Origin: JAJKIP01 sp037200685
GTDB lineage: Bacteria > Bacteroidota > Bacteroidia > Chitinophagales > Chitinophagaceae
Reading direction: 5' to 3'
Length of the DNA: 64,000 nt
Assembly: GCA_037200685.1 (NCBI GenBank)
Contig: JBBCIG010000005.1
Coordinates: 124,001-188,000, forward strand
Under the pieces are notes generated by a model, which saw nothing but the letters and a program-made list of their open reading frames with translations, had not been told where the DNA came from and did not search any database. Within the stretch, counting starts at the first letter, position 1. Each line of letters opens with the position of its first letter. Both the position numbers and the translations under genes were made by a program. This document shows positions 46,469 to 55,157 of this stretch, piece after piece.

Positions 46469-48778
46469 ATGAAAATCTCTTTTAAAATCAAATTATTGCC
46501 AGCGCTGATCGCAGCGTTTTTTTATTTCACTAATGGAAATGCTCAATGCAGCACTACTAATCCGGCAGGTTGTTCGTGTCCTGTAACAGGCCAGGTTAAT
46601 TGTACCCTATTGCCCGATATAATTGCCGGTAAAGGCACATTAAATGCCGCGAATGGCTGGTCGGAATTTTCTCAATCTGATGCTACGCCGGATAAAGGTA
46701 TGTTGCGTATAGATGTATCCACACCCAATATCGGTTGGGGGCCTATGGAATGTCATTCAACAGATAATTATATCTGCGGCGGGGATACATTATATAATTT
46801 TTTTCCTGCTCCCGATTTCCTTTGCCCTGATGGTTCTTATCCCAAACGGTTGATCAAACAAAGAATTTATGAAAAAGCAGGTAACACATTACAATTTACA
46901 GACCGGGATGCAGGCTGGATGCAATACCATCCTTCTCATGGGCACATACATATTGAAGGCTGGGGGTTATATACATTGCGTTTAAAAGATGCATCCATTA
47001 CAGATACTCTTCAATGGCCTGTTGTAAATAGTGGTATAAAGGCAAGTTTTTGCCTTTATGATCTTGCCGATTGCAATAACTTCCCGGGAGATTGCCGTGA
47101 TGCCAGCGGTACTATTTTGAATAATACAGATTTTCCAAATTTTGGTTTTAATGGCGACTATGGTGGTGACTGTGGCCAGGTGAAGCAGGGTATCAGTGTT
47201 GGCTATTTAGATTATTATCACCGGTTCCTTGATGAAAGCTTTGTGAAAATTCCTTATGAAGCCTGCAATGGAACTTATTATGCAATGGTGCAAATAGATG
47301 CGGATAATCATTTTATAGAAATTGATAAGAGTAATAACTGGCTGGCTGCTGAGACGGTATTGACAAAACAGCGAACAACCAATAGTCGTCCCTATTCCTA
47401 TATTTTTAGTAAAAAAGGTAATAGCATTTGCCAGGGAGGTACATTGCAACTGGAGGCAAGCGGTGCAAACAGTTACCTCTGGAATAACGGCGCAACTACA
47501 CAAAAAATAAATATCAATGCACCCGGACGTTATTGGGTAGAAGCTACAACATCATGCGGCGCCACTACCAGCGATACGCTAGATGTGATTGCAGCAAGTC
47601 CAAATTCCGTTCCTGCTGTTACAACGGATGATAATGTCTGTGCCGGCGAACGGGCTGACCTTTATGCCAGCGGAAATGCTTACTGGTATGATGCGCTGGT
47701 GGATGGCAACCTCGTTTTTATTGGTAACAATTTTCAAACCGGTAACCTGCTTAATACTACTACGTTTTATGTGGTCGACCAGGCACCGGCAGCCAGTGGC
47801 GCTACCGGTAATCTTGGCCCTGTGTCTGCATCATTCAGTGGTGATGGAAACTATTTAGGTTCACGGGGTGAGTACCTCATCTTTAATGCATTTCTTCCTT
47901 TCAAACTTAAAAAGGTAAGGGTGGATGCGGCGTCGAATGGCTCACGAATTATACAATTAAGAGATCAGTATGGCCATGTATTACTGGAAAAAACAATAGC
48001 ACTTGTTATAGGCGTGCAGGATATAACATTGGATTTTTTTATTCCTTCAGGGTTAAATTACCAGTTGGGTTTATCTCCGGTCAGTCCCATAGCTACATTG
48101 CATACAAGTACCACCACCAATTCAAATATCGGCTTTCCATTCGATTTAAAAAGTGTTGGCAATATAGTTGGCTCATCATCCGGGGATGTATCATTTCCTT
48201 TCTTTTATAATTGGGAAGTAGAAGTTACTTCTGAAGCCTGCAGCAACGGTAACCGCAAAGCTGTTACCGCTCATGTTGCTGCGGGGCCGGCGATAGTTAT
48301 TTCGGGATTACAAGCTGTCTATAGTCATAATGCCCCGGGTGTTCAATTAACCGCGACTCCTGCCGGTGGCGTATTCAGTGGGAATGGAGTAATCAATGGC
48401 TATTTCTATCCGAAAGTTGCCGGCGTGGGCACTCATACTATTACCTATACTTATAATAACGGCTCTTGTGTGGTGCAGGATACAAAGACAGTAGATGTTG
48501 TTTTAGATGAAACGCTTTTAAAGGATGACTTCGCTGTCCAGGTTTGGGACCAGCCAGGTGCACATCCGCTGCTTTGGATCGTAAGTCGTAATAATGCCCC
48601 TGTTGAAATAAGCATTTTCAATAGCATTGGCCAGTTAATTAATAAGATGGATAAAATGGTTTTTACGGGAACTAATTCTTTCCCTATGGATTTTAGCAAT
48701 CTTGCAAAAGGGCTTTACTTTATAAAGGTCCGGAATGCTGCAAACGGGAAAATGAAATCAATAAAGGTGGTGATTTAG
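46469..48778 (+). CDS. Lysyl oxidase-family domain, Ig-like domains and T9SS sorting domain
   Basis: A 769-residue cargo. After the signal peptide (1-25, ending NGNAQ), residues about 25-305 match the lysyl oxidase catalytic domain. The copper site is H154-x2-H157-x-H159-x-H161 (HPSHGHIHIEGWGLYTL), with the same spacing as in animal LOX. The lysine of the lysyl-tyrosyl-quinone cofactor is Lys191 (GIKASFCLYD, compare GHKASFCLED in animals), and the tyrosine is Tyr250 in QGISVGYLDYYHRF. The domain closes with HFIEIDKSNNW. Then come two Ig-like segments (about 310-440), a beta-sandwich (about 445-600) and a divergent sorting domain (about 690-769). It is predicted to oxidise primary amines, possibly protein lysines, outside the cell. 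Bacterial members act on various amines, so the substrate is open. Confidence 0.9.
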   Translation: MKISFKIKLLPALIAAFFYFTNGNAQCSTTNPAGCSCPVTGQVNCTLLPDIIAGKGTLNAANGWSEFSQSDATPDKGMLRIDVSTPNIGWGPMECHSTDNYICGGDTLYNFFPAPDFLCPDGSYPKRLIKQRIYEKAGNTLQFTDRDAGWMQYHPSHGHIHIEGWGLYTLRLKDASITDTLQWPVVNSGIKASFCLYDLADCNNFPGDCRDASGTILNNTDFPNFGFNGDYGGDCGQVKQGISVGYLDYYHRFLDESFVKIPYEACNGTYYAMVQIDADNHFIEIDKSNNWLAAETVLTKQRTTNSRPYSYIFSKKGNSICQGGTLQLEASGANSYLWNNGATTQKININAPGRYWVEATTSCGATTSDTLDVIAASPNSVPAVTTDDNVCAGERADLYASGNAYWYDALVDGNLVFIGNNFQTGNLLNTTTFYVVDQAPAASGATGNLGPVSASFSGDGNYLGSRGEYLIFNAFLPFKLKKVRVDAASNGSRIIQLRDQYGHVLLEKTIALVIGVQDITLDFFIPSGLNYQLGLSPVSPIATLHTSTTTNSNIGFPFDLKSVGNIVGSSSGDVSFPFFYNWEVEVTSEACSNGNRKAVTAHVAAGPAIVISGLQAVYSHNAPGVQLTATPAGGVFSGNGVINGYFYPKVAGVGTHTITYTYNNGSCVVQDTKTVDVVLDETLLKDDFAVQVWDQPGAHPLLWIVSRNNAPVEISIFNSIGQLINKMDKMVFTGTNSFPMDFSNLAKGLYFIKVRNAANGKMKSIKVVI

Positions 48779-48819
48779 CCTTTCAGATGCTCATTGCAAG
48801 GAGTCATAGAGTATCTATA

Positions 48820-48897
48820 ATAAAATCGTAAGCATTCTACTCTTTTTAAATTTTCATCTATAGGATATCGATCTGCTTATTATTTCCTTTAAGGATC
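48820..48897 (+). promoter_or_regulatory. Element A, copy 7
   Basis: AAATCGTAAGCATTCTACT, CTTTTTAAATTTTCATCTA, then CTTATTATTTCCTTTAAGG. The left palindrome arm is worn. It is followed by element B. Confidence 0.65.
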
Positions 48898-48947
48898 AGA
48901 ATATAATAGAATTTTTCCTAAGCAGGTCTGATTGTTTAAATACTTAA

Positions 48948-49000
48948 TCCATTATTCTTTCGAATGCCTGTTGCCTGCTTTTGCAGGCAATGCTTTTTAG
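48948..49000 (+). promoter_or_regulatory. Element B, copy 1: conserved leader hairpin/terminator
   Basis: ATCCATTATTCTTTCGAATG, then the hairpin TTGCCTGC/GCAGGCAA (48971-48990, loop TTTT) and a short T-run. It lies 100 bp before the 49102 start codon and about 150 nt after the element A palindrome. Candidate attenuator. Confidence 0.7.
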
Positions 49001-49101
49001 TGTAATGAATGATGATAAAAAATATATACCGCCTTTATTAGCAATACAAGTTGAATAAAGAATGAAATAAAATCAATCATCCTTACGTAAATCCCCAAAC
49101 T

Positions 49102-50661
49102 ATGAAACTACTATATCTTCTCTTCTGCTTTTTTGTTGTCCATGTTCCTGTTTTCGCACAGCGATATGTTGATGGGGCGGGTGTATGTGGCGGGAATACG
49201 CCTTGTTATACTACTATCCAGGCGGCAGTTACTGCTGCAACGAGTGGTCAAACGGTAACTGTTTATCCCGGCACTTATACGGAGTTAGTAACAATAGAAA
49301 AAGCGTTAACACTTCAGTCTACGGGTGGTAAAGCTGTTACGACTATTCAATACACAATTCCCGGTTATTATATTGCTCCCATCATGATACAGGCGGATGC
49401 GGGTTCGTACAGTGGGGTAACGATCGGTGGTGCGACAGGCAAAGGCTTTACCATTATTGGTACCGACGTAACCAATGATGCCGCGGGCGGTCCATTTGAA
49501 GCAGCGGCCATCTTCATCGGCAGCAATTCTTTGAATACTATCTCCAATATCAATATCAGTTACAATACGATTACATGCAATGGTGATGAAGGATTGACTA
49601 CTTATTATAAAACCGCCAATACTTACTCAAATGTAACGGTAAGCAACAATGTCTTTAATGGAAAAACGTATATAAGCCCTATAACTTCCGGGGGTTATTT
49701 TGCACATGGCAATGTAGCACGTTATGCGATCGGCATTAATCCCGGAACAAGTAATTTTATTTTTGATCATAATACAGTTACTGTTAACAGCGGCGAATCC
49801 AATATAGGACGAAGTACGATCTATGCGGAACCAGCGGGTTCTTCGTTTACCAATAATTATTTCGAACCCACATTCGCTGCTTCAACAAGCGCTATCCTGC
49901 GATTAGGGGGTACTTCCGGTACTATTAGTTGTAATTATTTCAGTATGGCAAACAGCAGCAATGCGACATATTATATAACCCCTCCCGCCGCGGCGCCATA
50001 TACTGTAGCAACAGTGGCCGCCAATAATAGTTTTGTCAATCCCGGTGGCAGGTATTCTGGCAGTAATATTTATAAAAATACGCTTGCAGGAACAACGGCT
50101 AACAGCGCTTATCCTGCACCCAGTTGCAGTTTATTACCTGTAACGCTTACAGATTTCGACGCCGTTCAACAAAACAATCGTAGTTTATTGACATGGGCGA
50201 CCAGCAGTGAGCAAAACACTTCACAGTTTATAATTGAACACAGCGCTAATGGAATAAATTACGGGCAGATAGGTGCAATGCCAGCTACAGGCAATAGTAG
50301 TACAACCCTTCATTATAGTTTCATACATAACAATCCGGTTGCAGGCGCTAATTATTACCGTTTAAAAATTTCAGATATAGACGGACGTTTTACTTACTCA
50401 CCAATACGGGTGTTGAATTTTGGCGATAATGATCTTTCCATCATCACATATCCCAACCCGGTAAAAGATAAACTGACAATAACAGGAATAAAAAAAGGGA
50501 TGCAGCTGCGGTTGATCAACAATGCCGGTCAACCACTTATTTTTCTTATTTCAACAGGGAGCACAATGCAGTTGGATATGAGTAAACTGCCCAAAGGAAT
50601 TTATTTATTACAGGTTATACAGAATAACGGGGAAATAAAAAATAGTAAAGTGATAAAATAG
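49102..50661 (+). CDS. Right-handed beta-helix, T9SS-sorted secreted protein
   Basis: A 519-residue cargo. Signal peptide 1-19 (VPVFAQ), then a right-handed parallel beta-helix (about 20-335). It opens with the pectinesterase/DUF1565-like cap (CYTTIQAAVTAATSGQTVTV, YPGTYTELVTI) and continues with short helix rungs rich in N, S, T and G (NISYNTITCN, NVTVSNNVFNG). No catalytic residues of a known pectinase or lyase could be assigned. The shared FN3-like module (about 350-440) and type A sorting domain (about 445-519, TYPNPVKDKLTITGIKKG) follow. A carbohydrate-binding or carbohydrate-cleaving surface role is possible but not shown. Confidence 0.88.
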   Translation: MKLLYLLFCFFVVHVPVFAQRYVDGAGVCGGNTPCYTTIQAAVTAATSGQTVTVYPGTYTELVTIEKALTLQSTGGKAVTTIQYTIPGYYIAPIMIQADAGSYSGVTIGGATGKGFTIIGTDVTNDAAGGPFEAAAIFIGSNSLNTISNINISYNTITCNGDEGLTTYYKTANTYSNVTVSNNVFNGKTYISPITSGGYFAHGNVARYAIGINPGTSNFIFDHNTVTVNSGESNIGRSTIYAEPAGSSFTNNYFEPTFAASTSAILRLGGTSGTISCNYFSMANSSNATYYITPPAAAPYTVATVAANNSFVNPGGRYSGSNIYKNTLAGTTANSAYPAPSCSLLPVTLTDFDAVQQNNRSLLTWATSSEQNTSQFIIEHSANGINYGQIGAMPATGNSSTTLHYSFIHNNPVAGANYYRLKISDIDGRFTYSPIRVLNFGDNDLSIITYPNPVKDKLTITGIKKGMQLRLINNAGQPLIFLISTGSTMQLDMSKLPKGIYLLQVIQNNGEIKNSKVIK

Positions 50662-50771
50662 AAAATGAAAAACGAAGAAATGATATTTAAAAACATTTAT
50701 AAGAATTTGGGCAACCTCATTTAATAAGTAAGAGTCTTTTAGTGTGAAGTCATTTTGCATGAATAAAAGGA

Positions 50772-50835
50772 AGTAGTGAGAATTCTATACTCTTTCGCTT
50801 ATTATCTATTTGATTTCGATATCCTTTTTTATTAT
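50772..50835 (+). promoter_or_regulatory. Element A, copy 8
   Basis: AAGTAGTGAGAATTCTAT, ACTCTTTCGCTTATTATCTA, then ATATCCTTTTTTATTATA. It drives only a 21-codon relic before another element A copy follows. The gap 50662-51321 (660 bp) is thus two A elements, the relic and one element B. Confidence 0.65.
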
Positions 50836-50852
50836 AATAAAATTCTAATCCT

Positions 50853-50918
50853 ATGAAAAGAAAAATTATCCTCGTTGTCCTATTGCTCAGTTTCTTTATT
50901 ATAAGCCTAGTTGCTTAA
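50853..50918 (+). pseudogene. Truncated secreted-protein gene: signal peptide then stop
   Basis: ATG followed by a complete signal peptide (MKRKIILVVLLLSFF, then IISLVA) and a TAA exactly where Bacteroidota signal peptides usually have Gln after Ala. CAA to TAA would explain it. Readthrough gives only NESMNASIQLPVRE before the next stop. It sits 75 bp after element A copy 8, so a former regulated cargo gene has been lost. A functional 21-residue membrane peptide is the alternative. Confidence 0.5.
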
Positions 50919-51048
50919 AATGAAAGCATGAACGCAAGCATACAATTGCCGGTTCGTGAATAGTTGATAAATCCAGGTTTCTTTTTTAGAATATTAACAC
51001 TAGACTTATTAAGCTTTTCTATTATGTTTTTCCAGGTTTATTTCGAAA

Positions 51049-51125
51049 ATAAAATAGAAAAAATCCTATGTTTTTTGGATTGATCTCTATTAGACAATCA
51101 CTAATCAAGGTATTTATTTGCATGC
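51049..51125 (+). promoter_or_regulatory. Element A, copy 9
   Basis: AAATAGAAAAAATCCTAT, GTTTTTTGGATTGATCTCTA, then AAGGTATTTATTTGCATG. The tail differs from the other copies. It is followed by element B copy 2. Confidence 0.65.
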
Positions 51126-51225
51126 TCTAAGTATTGGCAGTTTAGTTTTCATTTTAGTATTGATTAATACCGTATCCATGTACCCACTCTTAAAATATTA
51201 CTTCCCGCCCCATCGACTTTTCACT

Positions 51226-51275
51226 CATTATTCTTTGAAGGACTTGTTGCCTGCGAAGACAACATTTTTTTAGGG
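51226..51275 (+). promoter_or_regulatory. Element B, copy 2
   Basis: CATTATTCTTTGAAGGAC, then TTGTTGCCTGCG and AAGACAACA followed by seven T. The stem is shorter than in other copies (TGTTG/CAACA) because the inner arm is deleted, but the flanking sequence is conserved. It lies about 50 bp before the 51322 start codon. Confidence 0.6.
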
Positions 51276-51321
51276 TAATGTTTGATGGTTATCGGCCCGT
51301 AAAATTTTTAAATCCGAATCA

Positions 51322-54300
51322 ATGAAGACACTTTTACTATTCTTATTATTCGCAACGATATCTGGTAATACCATTGCACAAACCTGTGGTGGCCTTGACA
51401 TATCTATTGCCAACGACCAGAGCGGCTCTGTTGACGCAACAGAAAATGCGCAAAGCCGCATCTTTATCAGGAACCTTAGCGCCAGCCTTACACTGGGCAA
51501 TACCAATAACCAAAGCCGTATCCAGCTATCCAACTGGGCAGAGACAAATACATTTAGCCAATATAGCTTTCCGTCTGTTGGGCTTAACTATACTACACTC
51601 CAAAGTGATGTAATCAGCTATGTAAATAAACCCCGGACAATGAATGGGGGCACCGACCCTTACCAGGCTTTGCAAAAAGCTTATTCTATCCGAAGCCAAA
51701 CGCCCATAGCCGGTCGTACAGTGCCCAAGATAATTATACTGATGACAGACGCTTCCTGCTTCCAGGTACAAAGCGCTATTAAAACACTGGCAACCCAAAT
51801 AAAAGCATCCGGCACTTATATAATGGTACTGGCCATACAGGATGCAGCTGCCTGTACTATTTTACAAGGCACTAATGTAGCCTCGCCGGGTATGTACTTC
51901 AGCGCAGCAAGTTATGCATCGCTGGCTGCCAACGCACAAACTACTATTACCAACATGCTTAATGCAGCCTGCCCTGCTGTGCCACCCACGCCAGTTTTTG
52001 ATTTATCCGTTACTATAACTTCTTTTAATTGTGGTACAGGAACTGTTGGTTACAATGTAACCAACAATGGCGCTGCTGCTTTTAGTGGCACCCTGCAAAC
52101 AGTTTTTTATAATGAGGACCCAAGGCTTATTACTACCAGGCTTTTATATACAGACACAAGAGCAGGCCAAACAATAGCCGCCGGTGCTACTTCCGGTTAC
52201 AGCTTTACACAGGCTTCTTTAATTGGTGTAAAAAATATATATGCCATAGTTAATTTAAGTACTACTGGTACGAATGGCACCCCACCCATACCAATAAATA
52301 TTACTGCCCGTTTATTAGTAAGCGGTGAAGGCAATACGGTAAATAATTTCAGCAGTTCTTTTGCAGGCTCCGGTTGTACCCCTGCACCAAGACTGGAGGT
52401 AAGTAAAACAGCAAGCCCTGTAAGCTGCGATAAAAAAGTAACTTACAGTGTACAGGTATGTAATACAGGTACAGCGGATGCAGCCAATGTAGCGGTTACT
52501 GATGTGCCTGCCAGCAGCAATTTTACTTTAGTAAGCAGTACGTTCTCTACAGGATATACGCCACCCGGTTCGGTAACAACCGCTTCTTATATACACCCTG
52601 GAGGAGATGGTGCTACTTCTGGCAATGACGGCATAGCAGGTTCTTATAATGCTACAGATCATACTATCTCGGGATCGCAGGTATTTGGGATGCGCTTTCC
52701 CCCGGTAACTGCAATACCACAGGGAGCCAGCATTGTCTCTGCTACATTAACATACACATTAGCGGGCTACAGTCCAACTACTGTTATCAGCATCACGGGT
52801 GAAAAAAGTATAAATTCCAGCATATTTACCTCGGCTTCGTCACCTACGACGAGGGCAGCCGGGCCGGTGACCAGTGCTGTTGCATCTTCAACTCCCAATA
52901 ATCCCGGAACTTATGTTGTAGATATGAGATCAGTTATCCAGGAATTGGTGAGTCAAACAGGTTGGGCGAATACTTCTCCCATTACGCTCCTTTTATCGTC
53001 TCCTTTATTTATAGATATATACACAAGAGAATGGGTAGCTCCGGCCGAAAGACCTACGCTATCCATTACGTACCAGACTACAGGTGGTATAACAACTCTT
53101 AGCCCCGGGCAATGTATCACTGGTACTTTTATATACAATGCAATTACAGCCGCTGCGGGAAATTATGATAACAGTGTAGGCGTTACTACTGCTACTACTG
53201 GTACTATTTTTTCACCCAACACTAATTTTACAACTAACGGTGTAAGCGGGCTTAACGGTTATAATGGAGCGGTAAATAGTACAGAAAATGTAACTATCCC
53301 TGCCAGTACAGGCTGTAGTCAAACTCCACAACCTATCACAACAGCAGTGAGTATATTACCTGCCAACTCCTGTGGCGGTACAGGCAATTACACTACCGCA
53401 ACGGTCACACTTACTAATCCAAACACCAGTCTTACACTTAATAATTTATCGCTCAGGATTGGTGTAACCGGAACGGGTGCCCGGTTTGCCAGCGAACCGA
53501 ATACATTTACCAATGGTTTATTGATTGCAGAACCTAATACACTTGACCCTGCTTATCCCGCAGTCAGCTATGCGATATATGGAACAAACGGTACGCAAAC
53601 GATACCGCTTTTTACTTTGCCTCCGGGTACCAGCACCTTCCAGGTAGATATAGATATGGGTAGTGCTACGGCGAATGTAACAGCACAGGTCACAGGTATT
53701 CCCATTACTTATAATGCCAGTGGCAGTACTAATATTGGCACCGATGCAAATGGCGTTACTATCAGCTCCAGGCCTGTAGTTACTATTAATACCTGCCCAG
53801 GAACTGTGACCACGGCAGCAACAACACTTAACTTTTCCAGTAACACCACTACCAATGCAGCCAGTTTTTCATGGACAAGCAGCAGTGGTGGCAGCTTTAC
53901 TACTGGCGGTTCGATAGCATCACCAACGGCAGTTTATACTATTAACGCACAGGATAGGGCAAATGGCTATGTTGATATTGATTTACGTGCAATAAATGGC
54001 AGCTGCGATGCCGATGCTTTATGTCGGGTACTTATTACCGGCGCCACCTATGATTTTGGTGATCTTCCTTCCAGTTACGATCTCCTGCAAACAGGACAAC
54101 CTTATGTAGCCGGGGCGCTTATTTCTTCCGGTACAATTAAATTAGGTTCATTAGCTCCCGATGGAGAAGCGTTGCCACAAGCAAACGTTTCAGCAACAGG
54201 AGATAATTTTGATAATACCAATGATGAGGACGGGGTGCTATTTTTCCCAGGTATTACTCTTGGAATGACCACTTATAATGTAACTGTAACTGCATCCAAT

Positions 54301-55092
54301 ACCAGTGGGGGCGCTGCAACACTTATCGGGTGGATAGATTGGAATAATAACAACCAATTCGAACCTTCAGAAGCGGCGGCACCTGTTACTGTGCCAAATG
54401 GTACCAATGGCGGCAGTTTTATTCTTAGCTGGGCAAGCATTACACCCACCTTAGGTATGTGGGGCCGTGCCCGCTTCCGCATCGCCGATGCACTTACGAT
54501 ATATGACTATATAGGCGTTACGGCGAATGGGGAAGTGGAAGACTATACGATATTGAATTTCGTCCTGCCTCTTACACTTACAAATTTTACTGCTGCTAAA
54601 CAAAACAATCATGCGTTGCTAAGCTGGACGACCAGCAGTGAGCAAAACAGCGCTTATTTTAAGATAGAACATAGCAAAGACGGAATGCATTTTAATCCGA
54701 TCGGAATGGTGGCTGCCGCAGGCAACAGCAACTCTCCACACGACTATCATTTTACCCATAACGATCCGGCTACAGGCGCTAACTATTATCGGTTAAAAAT
54801 AATGGATGTAAATGGAGAATTTGTTTATTCGGCAATACGAGTATTAAATATTGGTAATGCAGGCAGTGTAATTATTGTATATCCTAACCCTGCAAAAGAT
54901 AAAATAACGGTTACGGGTATCGAGCCCGGTATGCGCTTGCAGGTATTCGCAGCCGATGGTTGGTTAAAAGCGACATATACCGCAAGAAGTACGACAGAGA
55001 TGATACCCGTAGAAAAATTGGCGAGCGGCCTTTATATCATCCAGGTATTCAAAGAAAAAATAGTGAGTACCCTGAGGTTTATTAAAAAATAA
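51322..55092 (+). CDS. vWA / CARDB / DUF11 / GEVED, T9SS-sorted secreted protein
   Basis: A 1256-residue cargo. Signal peptide 1-20, von Willebrand A domain about 22-220 with a MIDAS metal site (DQSGSV = DxSxS, and LMTDAS), CARDB-like beta-sandwich about 225-345, DUF11-like repeats (LEVSKTASPVSCDKKVTY, VAVTDVPASSNFT), further Ig-like parts, a GEVED domain about 906-1078 (GATYDFGDLPSSYD ... GWIDWNNNNQFEPSE ... NGEVEDYTI), the shared FN3-like module and a type A sorting domain (about 1175-1256, IVYPNPAKDKITVTG). vWA domains usually bind protein ligands through the metal, so an adhesin is likely. The next gene is its near-duplicate, with a 65-bp gap and no element A between, so the two are probably one operon. 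Confidence 0.92.
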   Translation: MKTLLLFLLFATISGNTIAQTCGGLDISIANDQSGSVDATENAQSRIFIRNLSASLTLGNTNNQSRIQLSNWAETNTFSQYSFPSVGLNYTTLQSDVISYVNKPRTMNGGTDPYQALQKAYSIRSQTPIAGRTVPKIIILMTDASCFQVQSAIKTLATQIKASGTYIMVLAIQDAAACTILQGTNVASPGMYFSAASYASLAANAQTTITNMLNAACPAVPPTPVFDLSVTITSFNCGTGTVGYNVTNNGAAAFSGTLQTVFYNEDPRLITTRLLYTDTRAGQTIAAGATSGYSFTQASLIGVKNIYAIVNLSTTGTNGTPPIPINITARLLVSGEGNTVNNFSSSFAGSGCTPAPRLEVSKTASPVSCDKKVTYSVQVCNTGTADAANVAVTDVPASSNFTLVSSTFSTGYTPPGSVTTASYIHPGGDGATSGNDGIAGSYNATDHTISGSQVFGMRFPPVTAIPQGASIVSATLTYTLAGYSPTTVISITGEKSINSSIFTSASSPTTRAAGPVTSAVASSTPNNPGTYVVDMRSVIQELVSQTGWANTSPITLLLSSPLFIDIYTREWVAPAERPTLSITYQTTGGITTLSPGQCITGTFIYNAITAAAGNYDNSVGVTTATTGTIFSPNTNFTTNGVSGLNGYNGAVNSTENVTIPASTGCSQTPQPITTAVSILPANSCGGTGNYTTATVTLTNPNTSLTLNNLSLRIGVTGTGARFASEPNTFTNGLLIAEPNTLDPAYPAVSYAIYGTNGTQTIPLFTLPPGTSTFQVDIDMGSATANVTAQVTGIPITYNASGSTNIGTDANGVTISSRPVVTINTCPGTVTTAATTLNFSSNTTTNAASFSWTSSSGGSFTTGGSIASPTAVYTINAQDRANGYVDIDLRAINGSCDADALCRVLITGATYDFGDLPSSYDLLQTGQPYVAGALISSGTIKLGSLAPDGEALPQANVSATGDNFDNTNDEDGVLFFPGITLGMTTYNVTVTASNTSGGAATLIGWIDWNNNNQFEPSEAAAPVTVPNGTNGGSFILSWASITPTLGMWGRARFRIADALTIYDYIGVTANGEVEDYTILNFVLPLTLTNFTAAKQNNHALLSWTTSSEQNSAYFKIEHSKDGMHFNPIGMVAAAGNSNSPHDYHFTHNDPATGANYYRLKIMDVNGEFVYSAIRVLNIGNAGSVIIVYPNPAKDKITVTGIEPGMRLQVFAADGWLKATYTARSTTEMIPVEKLASGLYIIQVFKEKIVSTLRFIKK

Positions 55093-55157
55093 CTGGGAGA
55101 AAACTTTAAGATAAAATAGCCGGTCACCATGACCACACGATCCTAAACCCAAACTTG

